Assembly: GCA_027364825.1 (NCBI GenBank)
Contig: DAHXOM010000199.1
Span: 1-7,242, forward strand
Length of the DNA: 7,242 bases
Reading direction: 5' to 3'
Source: a bacterium
GTDB lineage: Bacteria > JAMCPX01
Shown in pieces: positions 1 through 5,232 of the stretch. Below the pieces are notes generated by a model that saw only the letters and a list, made by a program, of their open reading frames with translations, was not told the origin of the DNA and ran no database searches. Each line of letters begins with the position of its first letter. Position 1 is the stretch's first letter. The translations under genes were made by a program, and so were the position numbers.

Positions 1-1511
1 GTGTAATATTGTTCTCCGGTTGCGGTGCTTCTCAGAATGTTTCCAATCCTGCAAATAAGCCGGTAGCAGCATATCAAATCAATTACAATGCGGATACAAA
101 TGCACTGAGTATAAAGTCCATAGATGTAACACCACCGCATGCAGGTCAAAATATAACGGGCTATGCGGGGATATTTCAGAATGGTCCCACAGTGTTCAGC
201 GGTAACATGGTAACGGCCCCTGTATACATAGTAAATAACAGCTCCACCTCATGGACAGGGGTTGAGATGCAGAATTATCAGCTCCTGACCGGAAGCTCTG
301 TTCTGGCCGAGTTTCCCGATTTCGGCACTGGATGGGCATTCAATGCCCCTTCTTACGGTGCATGGGGCTGGCTGTTTACATCGGGCACTGCGGGCTCACT
401 GTTTACCATACCCGCCGGGGGCAGGTCTGCAAACAAGGTTATCGGTTACAATGCAAATTCAAGCTTTGCAGCGTGGGTGTATATCTATGCCAATGTGCCG
501 GTGGTAACCGGTATCAATCCGCTGGGTGCACTGGCAGGACAGCCGGTCACGATATCGGGTTTTAATTTTTCTACGACACAGGGTTCTATAATATTCAATG
601 GAGTATCGGCTACGGTAACAAGCTGGAGTCCTACGTCCATTGTCGCGACTGTACCGACGAATGTTACCCTCGGTAATATTGTCATAAATACTACAAGTGC
701 ATATACTCCCTATTCGAACGGTGTTATCTTTACGCCGTATAGTATATTTGCACCTTCTGTCACGAACCCCTTCGGCATAACCGTTGATACCATAGGAAAC
801 GTCTATGTTGCATCGAACAGCACGAACTATATCAACAGGATTACACCAGCAGGAGTTGTTTCCAACTATTCAAAGAAAGCAGGGCGGGCAACGCTGAACT
901 CACCCATGGATGTGGCAATGGATCCAGCAGGGAACGGCATGCTCTATGTTCCGAGTTGTGGTAACAGCTATGTTGCTACTGTAGATATATCAGGAACAGC
1001 AGCTCAGTTTTCTAATACATTTGGTAATTGCCTTTCTGCACTGTATTTTTCTGATGCAGGCCGGTCCTGGCCTCTTTATGTTACATCAGAAGGTACGGGT
1101 GAGGTTTATTCAGTTGCAAGCAATGGTAATGCAACACAATTTGCATCGGGATTCATAAGCCCAACTGCCATCACCGTGGATGCGTCAGGCAACGTGTATG
1201 TCGGTGAGTGCAGCAATGGCAGCGTTTATAAGATAAATGCAGCAGGCACAATAACAACGACTGTTGTAACAGGATTGGTATGTCCTACCTGTATGAAGCT
1301 GGATGCAAGCGGGAATATCTATATCCTCGACAATACGGCGACCTCAACCATGTACAAGTATAATCCTTCTACCGGCAATCTGTCGTTTTATGTTGCAGGC
1401 AACGGTATTATGGATGCAAACGGTGGATTTGCATTCAGCCCTGATTTTTCTTTGCTCTATGTCGGACAGACCCAGCCTATCAACGACGTAACCGCCATCC
1501 CCCTAAAATAG
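1..1511 (+). CDS. Secreted lipoprotein with IPT/TIG domain and six-bladed beta-propeller (5' end outside window)
   Basis: The frame is open from the left edge, so the true start is outside. Residues below count from the TTG at base 9. The visible start, V-I-L-F-S-G-C, looks like the end of a lipoprotein signal peptide. Cys5 (bases 21-23) would be the lipidated residue, and the Gly after it, not Asp, fits outer-membrane sorting. Residues 15-160 form a beta-rich domain I cannot assign. Residues 163-241 match an IPT/TIG Ig-like fold (GINPLGALAGQPVTISG, then FNGVSATV). From about 250 to the end there are six repeats of the type hydrophobic-x-D-x-x-G-N-hydrophobic-Y-V, with turn positions near 260, 305, 349, 391, 432 and 479. 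That spacing of 41-47 residues fits an NHL/Vgb-like six-bladed propeller. Such proteins usually bind ligands or partners at the cell surface or in the periplasm; no catalytic residues are evident. The propeller holds Cys317, 341, 401, 425 and 428. The stop is TAG. The fold is likely; the ligand is unknown. Confidence 0.85.
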   Translation, partial: VILFSGCGASQNVSNPANKPVAAYQINYNADTNALSIKSIDVTPPHAGQNITGYAGIFQNGPTVFSGNMVTAPVYIVNNSSTSWTGVEMQNYQLLTGSSVLAEFPDFGTGWAFNAPSYGAWGWLFTSGTAGSLFTIPAGGRSANKVIGYNANSSFAAWVYIYANVPVVTGINPLGALAGQPVTISGFNFSTTQGSIIFNGVSATVTSWSPTSIVATVPTNVTLGNIVINTTSAYTPYSNGVIFTPYSIFAPSVTNPFGITVDTIGNVYVASNSTNYINRITPAGVVSNYSKKAGRATLNSPMDVAMDPAGNGMLYVPSCGNSYVATVDISGTAAQFSNTFGNCLSALYFSDAGRSWPLYVTSEGTGEVYSVASNGNATQFASGFISPTAITVDASGNVYVGECSNGSVYKINAAGTITTTVVTGLVCPTCMKLDASGNIYILDNTATSTMYKYNPSTGNLSFYVAGNGIMDANGGFAFSPDFSLLYVGQTQPINDVTAIPLK

Positions 1512-1541
1512 GGAATCAACGGAATTTTTCCCGCTCAACGT

Positions 1542-1579
1542 GGACCTTTATAAACCCCCGAATGGTTTGTAAAGGTTCC
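1542..1579. other. Imperfect stem-loop after the lipoprotein gene
   Basis: GGACCTTTATAAAC (1542-1555) pairs with GTTTGTAAAGGTTCC (1565-1579) around a 9-base loop. There is one G-T wobble and one bulged base, giving a stem of about 14 pairs. It starts about 30 bases after the lipoprotein stop codon. The bases that follow (CTGTCTTC) are not a T-run, so it is not a canonical intrinsic terminator. It could still act as a 3'-end stabiliser or a Rho-associated end. The next gene begins 44 bases further on. Confidence 0.5.
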
Positions 1580-1588
1580 CTGTCTTCA

Positions 1589-1617
1589 TAGACGAAACAT
1601 GTCGCCGGTCTTATATT
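1589..1617 (+). promoter_or_regulatory. Candidate sigma70-type promoter placing the transcript start at the ATG
   Basis: TAGACG (1589-1594, 4 of 6 matches to TTGACA) and TATATT (1612-1617, 5 of 6 to TATAAT) are separated by 17 bases. The expected transcription start, about 7 bases after the -10 box, falls on or next to the ATG at 1624. The small exported-protein gene has no Shine-Dalgarno sequence, which would fit a leaderless mRNA. Short matches of this kind arise often by chance, so this is only a suggestion. Confidence 0.3.
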
Positions 1618-1623
1618 TTACTT

Positions 1624-2049
1624 ATGGATATGCATGGTAAACCGAAGAGGAAGACTTTCACAATAGCAACGGTTGTTTTAAGTTCCCTGCTGCTTATTGG
1701 ATGGACAGGGCATGCGGATAAAAACCCTGATTTTATCATGGGACAGGAGATCACTTATCAGGAATTCCATACAGATTATAAAAATGGATCAGGGTTAATA
1801 GCCGGTAAAAAATATACCATGTATGCATGCATAGACGGTACCGTACAATTACCCTTTTACAAGGGCGTATTGTCAGGGAGTTATTATTACGGCAGCGCAT
1901 GTTATTCTCCGGAGGAGTTATATATCAGCGATGATGATTTCTATAGTATACAAAAACGATTGGAATTTAAAAATATGAAGGGCATGTACTGGGTTACCAT
2001 CTACATCGATATAGACGGCGGTATCGTAATCGTCGATTTTAAGCAATAA
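1624..2049 (+). CDS. Small exported protein of unknown function
   Basis: I do not recognise this 141-residue protein. It has a basic N-terminus (KPKRK, residues 6-10) and a hydrophobic stretch at about 12-27, followed by T-G-H-A with plausible signal peptidase I cleavage after Ala31. That predicts a mature periplasmic or secreted protein of about 110 residues. The mature part has many tyrosines and aspartates and two cysteines (69 and 93) that could form a disulfide. The pattern G-K-K-Y-T-M-Y-A-C-I near residue 61, with a strongly beta C-terminus (VTIYIDIDGGIVIVDF, 124-139), could be a small OB-like beta-barrel, but this is weak inference. The start is uncertain. No Shine-Dalgarno sequence precedes the ATG at 1624, and the ATG at 1630 (Met3) would keep the same signal peptide. 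The coding sequence looks more A+T-rich than the genes around it. It is separated from both neighbours by hairpins, so it may be its own transcription unit. Confidence 0.7.
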   Translation: MDMHGKPKRKTFTIATVVLSSLLLIGWTGHADKNPDFIMGQEITYQEFHTDYKNGSGLIAGKKYTMYACIDGTVQLPFYKGVLSGSYYYGSACYSPEELYISDDDFYSIQKRLEFKNMKGMYWVTIYIDIDGGIVIVDFKQ

Positions 2050-2070
2050 GTTAAAACAAAAGAACATCAT

Positions 2071-2097
2071 TCCTGTCCCGCTGTTGACGGGACAGGA
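2071..2097. repeat. Perfect 10-bp palindrome between two plus-strand genes
   Basis: TCCTGTCCCG (2071-2080) and CGGGACAGGA (2088-2097) are exact inverted copies around a 7-base loop. The palindrome lies 21 bases after the stop of the small exported-protein gene. On the plus strand no T-run follows. On the minus strand the bases beyond it are T-rich but interrupted. It may be a 3'-end hairpin, a protein-binding palindrome or a short REP-like repeat. Its GTCCCG/CGGGAC core also occurs in the palindrome at 2783-2800. Confidence 0.6.
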
Positions 2098-2148
2098 CGG
2101 TATTCGTCCATTTGAAGAATCGTATAAATGTGGTATGAAGCCTGTTGA

Positions 2149-2154
2149 AGGAGG
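2149..2154 (+). promoter_or_regulatory. Strong Shine-Dalgarno sequence that fixes the DUF2231 start
   Basis: AGGAGG lies 5 bases before the ATG at 2160. A longer reading frame beginning with TTG at 2145 would run through this site, so the ATG at 2160 is the likely start. The neighbouring genes have no comparable site. Confidence 0.85.
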
Positions 2155-2159
2155 GCACT

Positions 2160-2639
2160 ATGCAAAACATACATCCGTTGTTTGTTCATTTTCCGATAGC
2201 TTTGACCCTGAGCGCACTGCTGTTCGAAGTACTCTACTGGCTGTTCAAGAGGGACGCGTTTGACACAACTTCCACAAATCTTATCGTCATTGCGGCCCTG
2301 GCTGCAATAGCAGCACTGATAACCGGTTCGCTGGCAGGGGACAGCGTGCCGCACCCTGCATCCGTCAGCCACCTGATCGATCTCCATGGGGACCTGGAGG
2401 GAACAGGTGGATCTATTGCCATTGCCGCTGCGCTGTGGACATTGGTCATGAAAAACAGGTACCGCCTTGTGCGATTGGCCCTGTTTGTTCTGGCAGCGGG
2501 TATCATCGGATTCGGGGCAAGTTACGGCGGCAGGATGGTGTATGAGCATGGCATAGGGACGGCATTGGTTACAAGCAAGACTGTCAATGCACCTCCCGCG
2601 GCAAACCCCGTTAAAAAAGACGCGGCCTCACCCCGTTAG
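2160..2639 (+). CDS. DUF2231-family inner-membrane protein
   Basis: This is a 159-residue integral membrane protein with four hydrophobic helices at about 8-28, 41-60, 84-97 and 104-121. The opening IHPLFVHFPIAL (residues 4-15) is the hallmark of the DUF2231 family. The late motif YGGRMVYEHGIG (122-133) is also typical and follows the fourth helix. The length fits a single-domain member. The family has no established reaction. Histidines 5, 10, 71, 76 and 130 lie in or next to the helices and could bind a metal or heme, but that is inference. The tail after about residue 136 is hydrophilic, rich in Ala, Pro and Lys, and probably disordered. The strong Shine-Dalgarno sequence suggests good translation. 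The gene lies 110 bases after the small exported-protein gene, with a palindrome between them, so co-transcription is uncertain. It converges with the ligase-like gene on the other strand, and I see no intrinsic terminator after its stop codon. Confidence 0.88.
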   Translation: MQNIHPLFVHFPIALTLSALLFEVLYWLFKRDAFDTTSTNLIVIAALAAIAALITGSLAGDSVPHPASVSHLIDLHGDLEGTGGSIAIAAALWTLVMKNRYRLVRLALFVLAAGIIGFGASYGGRMVYEHGIGTALVTSKTVNAPPAANPVKKDAASPR

Positions 2640-2655
2640 AAACGGATAACATTTG

Positions 2656-2687
2656 TTTTCAGTCAGAACCTGACAGACTGCTGAAAA
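2656..2687. repeat. Compact hairpin at the left end of the MITE-like element
   Basis: TTTTCA (2656-2661) pairs with TGAAAA (2682-2687). Inside it GTCAG (2662-2666) pairs with CTGAC (2670-2674) around the loop AAC, leaving a 7-base bulge. It begins 16 bases after the DUF2231 stop codon and overlaps the left terminal repeat of the MITE-like element. T-residues precede it and A-residues follow it on both strands, so it does not look like a terminator. Confidence 0.4.
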
Positions 2688-2838
2688 GCCCGGATTTCCG
2701 TCATTGATAACGCGGATGCACAGCAAAGCTGGGTCGAGCAATTTCGGTTTTTATAAATTAATAAGTTACAGATTGCTTCGTCGTCCCGCACTTGCGGGAC
2801 TCCTCGCAATGACAGTCAGGGGTTTTTTCAACTGCCTG
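2675..2838. mobile_element. MITE-like element with imperfect terminal inverted repeats
   Basis: The left end, CAGACTGCTGAAAAGCCC (2675-2691 region), matches the reverse complement of the right end, CAGGCAGTTGAAAAAACCCC (2819-2838). They agree at CAG, at several single positions and at TGAAAA. Further in, GTCATTG (2700-2706) is an exact inverted copy of CAATGAC (2807-2813). The element is about 165 bases long and has no reading frame of note, so any movement would need a transposase supplied elsewhere. The right half carries ATTGCTTCGTC and CTCGCAATGAC around a palindrome. I recall this arrangement as a dispersed intergenic repeat in many bacterial genomes, but I could not search for it. No target-site duplication is evident, so the boundaries are approximate. 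It occupies most of the gap between two convergent genes, a common place for such repeats. Confidence 0.55.
2772..2810. repeat. Internal palindrome of the MITE-like element
   Basis: GTCCCGCA (2783-2790) pairs perfectly with TGCGGGAC (2793-2800). An outer arm, ATTGC (2772-2776) with GCAAT (2806-2810), closes the structure across an unpaired internal loop. The same hairpin can form on either strand. The T6 run at 2823-2828 is 22 bases beyond the inner stem, too far for a normal intrinsic terminator. Confidence 0.7.
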
Positions 2839-2898
2839 CTCAAGGGGGATTGGTATTTTACCCGGCTGTCGTAATGAATTTTTTAACGGCAGAACGTA

Positions 2899-5232
2899 TC
2901 AATTGCTTTTTCTTTTTGCAGGCTGAAACACGAATACCTTCCCCGTTAACAGTTCTTTCATCCGGGGCTTGCCGAGCAGCCTGGAAAATACGCTATCGTT
3001 GACAACAGTCATCTTGTAGGAAGGGTTTATTTTGAATAGCCTTGCAAGTGCATCAAAGGCGCCCGCCTCATTGTGAAGAAGGATATTGCTGCGTGCAAGG
3101 GTATACCATGCAACGGGATTTCCCGGTGAGATCTTCGTGAGCTGTACGGCATACCCCAGTGCATCTTTATAATCGTTTGTCTTTTCAAGGCATTCGGTAA
3201 GGTTGAGCACGGCATTAAAATCAGAGGGGTCCTTCTGTACCGCTTCTTTCAGGTATTTTAATGCATTCGGATAATCGGCTTTCATATAATAAGCCGTGCC
3301 GAGCAGGAAAGAATAAACCTCGTTCTGGGGGTCGGTTTGGCGAAGGTTTGCTGCGAGGGGTATTGCTTTATCGACGTCGTTGGTACTGAGGTAAGAGCTT
3401 ACGAGGTAAGGCCCGACCTCTATGATGGACAGCGGCATAAGATCAACGGACGTATTGAATTCATTGATGGCCCCTGCATAGTTGTCTTTATTGTAATAGA
3501 GAAAACCGAGCAGTTTATGTCCGTAGAAAAAGTAGGGTGCCAGGCTGATAACCTTTTTTGCATCCACGATAGCATCCGCAGTATCAAGACTCCCGGCTTC
3601 TGCGCGTGCGAGGGTATACAGTATCATATAATCGTTGTCCGATAATGAATAGGCCTTTGATATTACGTGCATCGCTTTTGCCGGCATCTTTAAATCCAGG
3701 TATGTTTCGGCTTCCATATTGTAGATATTGGCCGCAGCCTGTTTATAGGAGAAGGCCGTAAGATTTCCGAGGAGTATTACAAAGACCATAAACAGGACAG
3801 CAACGGCGATTGTCAGGGGAAAATTATTATTGATGCCGATCCCGAAATCATATTTCCATCGCCATTTGAAACCGGACAATTTTTTAAGGATCGAGACAAA
3901 ACCGTATTCGTCTTCAAAATGCCGGTATCTCCGTTTGCCGACAATGAGCCCGGCAAAGACCCAGAACATCATGGCGGATGCCGGGTTTTCAAGATTGAAT
4001 GTAAAAAAGGCGGTTACCAGCGCTGCGACAATACCCGAGAGTAACGCTGCATTCCACAGAATCCCGCGGGGATCGTCCGGTGAATCCTTCAGGCCTTTTG
4101 CACCGGTGGTAAATATTTCCACCAGAAACCACAGGAAGAAGAGGAGGCCTGCAATCCCGAGTTCAAAGATTATCTGGAGGTATTCATTGTGCGCGTTATT
4201 CAGGTATCTTAATTCTTTCCAATCCGTGGTTTTTAAGGCGCTCACCTCATAGAGCGGTATATTGATAGGATAATTGCCGATCCCGACACCGAAGACGGGT
4301 TCGTCCTTTATGCCCTTGAGCGTGCTTTCCCATACCAGCAGTCTGAAGGCATTGGAGGGATAGTCCCTGCTGAAGATACTCTCTCCCCTCTGGATAAGCG
4401 TTGTTCCTGTTTTTGTAAAACCTATAACACCTCCCATAAGAACGATGACAGCGATGCCCGTAGAGAGGAGCAGCCTCTTTGCAGTCCTGTCCGCATGTTT
4501 ATGTACCTTATAGATGCCGAATACGATCGCATAGAAGGACAGTGATGAAGACAGGGCTATCCAGCCTGCCCTGTTCTTGCCGATAACGATGTATGCGACG
4601 GATAGCAGAATACCTGCGTATGCTCCGTACTTCAAGTATCCTTCGTCGTGTTCCGTAAGAAAGGCTGTGAGCATGAACGGTATGACCATCACCAGATAAT
4701 CCGTCGTGAAGTTCGTAAGCCCCATAGTACTTGCGGGGTTGGGCTTTCCCCAGAGATCAAGGGGCGGGGAAATAATATGCAGAAACTGCAAAATGCCGTA
4801 TATACTTGCCGCTATCGACACCGCGGTTACTATGATAATGATGGTCCGCATTTTTATATCTTTTGCATAGTAGATGAACAGGAAGAACGGCATCTGATAC
4901 GCTATCTGTCTGACAAGCACCTGCCATGACAAATAGGAGTTGTAGGCGTGAAAGGCCGAGATGCATGCTGTGATATCAAGGAGCAGTACCGGTATCAGCA
5001 CAGGGGTGTAGAAGAAATCTATGCTTTGGTGGAGCATGGATTTCAAGAAATACGCAATGAGGATAGACCAGAACAACAGATAGATTACGAATATCTTTGT
5101 CCAGATAAACTCATTCTTATAGAAGGCAAGCGGGACAAGCAGCAGCATCAACATCAGGCTCGCTATGCTTATGTAGTCCAGCTTGCTGACCAATGTGTCG
5201 GAATTTTTTATGGGTAGTCTGTTTTTACTCAT
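2899..5232 (-). CDS. O-antigen ligase/polymerase-family membrane protein with C-terminal TPR domain
   Basis: This 777-residue protein (counted from the ATG at 5232) has a Wzy/WaaL-type membrane domain followed by tetratricopeptide repeats. About nine hydrophobic helices precede a large loop, and four follow, the last at about 472-494. Family motifs are GKNRAGW (218-224, Arg221), the Trp301 region leading to GVGIGNY (315-321), and NNAHNEYL (345-352), whose His348 fits the conserved loop histidine of O-antigen ligases. Residues 496-741 hold several TPR units, the clearest at about 566-600, 637-671, 672-706 and 707-739. Members transfer undecaprenyl-linked glycans to lipid A core, polymerise them, or glycosylate proteins (PglL-like); the sequence does not decide which. 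Topology puts the loop and the TPR array in the periplasm. The start overlaps the upstream radical SAM gene by 8 bases, so translation is probably coupled. No clear Shine-Dalgarno sequence precedes it, and an upstream TTG at 5244 would add four residues. No terminator is evident after the TGA stop. Confidence 0.88.
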   Translation of the reverse strand: MSKNRLPIKNSDTLVSKLDYISIASLMLMLLLVPLAFYKNEFIWTKIFVIYLLFWSILIAYFLKSMLHQSIDFFYTPVLIPVLLLDITACISAFHAYNSYLSWQVLVRQIAYQMPFFLFIYYAKDIKMRTIIIIVTAVSIAASIYGILQFLHIISPPLDLWGKPNPASTMGLTNFTTDYLVMVIPFMLTAFLTEHDEGYLKYGAYAGILLSVAYIVIGKNRAGWIALSSSLSFYAIVFGIYKVHKHADRTAKRLLLSTGIAVIVLMGGVIGFTKTGTTLIQRGESIFSRDYPSNAFRLLVWESTLKGIKDEPVFGVGIGNYPINIPLYEVSALKTTDWKELRYLNNAHNEYLQIIFELGIAGLLFFLWFLVEIFTTGAKGLKDSPDDPRGILWNAALLSGIVAALVTAFFTFNLENPASAMMFWVFAGLIVGKRRYRHFEDEYGFVSILKKLSGFKWRWKYDFGIGINNNFPLTIAVAVLFMVFVILLGNLTAFSYKQAAANIYNMEAETYLDLKMPAKAMHVISKAYSLSDNDYMILYTLARAEAGSLDTADAIVDAKKVISLAPYFFYGHKLLGFLYYNKDNYAGAINEFNTSVDLMPLSIIEVGPYLVSSYLSTNDVDKAIPLAANLRQTDPQNEVYSFLLGTAYYMKADYPNALKYLKEAVQKDPSDFNAVLNLTECLEKTNDYKDALGYAVQLTKISPGNPVAWYTLARSNILLHNEAGAFDALARLFKINPSYKMTVVNDSVFSRLLGKPRMKELLTGKVFVFQPAKRKSN

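Noticed and set aside
2112..2128. Promoter for DUF2231 from TTGAAG and TATAAA
   Set aside because: The two boxes are only 5 bases apart, and nothing resembling a -35 box lies at the right distance from TATAAA.
2145..2159. TTG start that would lengthen the DUF2231 protein by five residues
   Set aside because: Those codons cover the AGGAGG ribosome site, and the family motif begins right after the ATG at 2160.
2067..2549. 160-codon open frame on the minus strand opposite the DUF2231 gene
   Set aside because: Its translation is cysteine- and glutamine-rich with no domain-like pattern, and it lies antisense to a well-supported family member with a strong ribosome site.
2801..2828. Intrinsic terminator from the 2783-2800 hairpin and the T6 run
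   Set aside because: The T-run is 22 bases beyond the stem, too far for normal termination, and the T's belong to the right inverted repeat.
2866..2892. Weak inverted repeat CTGTCGT/ACGGCAG just after the ligase stop codon
   Set aside because: It has seven positions with one mismatch and a long loop, and no T-run follows on either strand.
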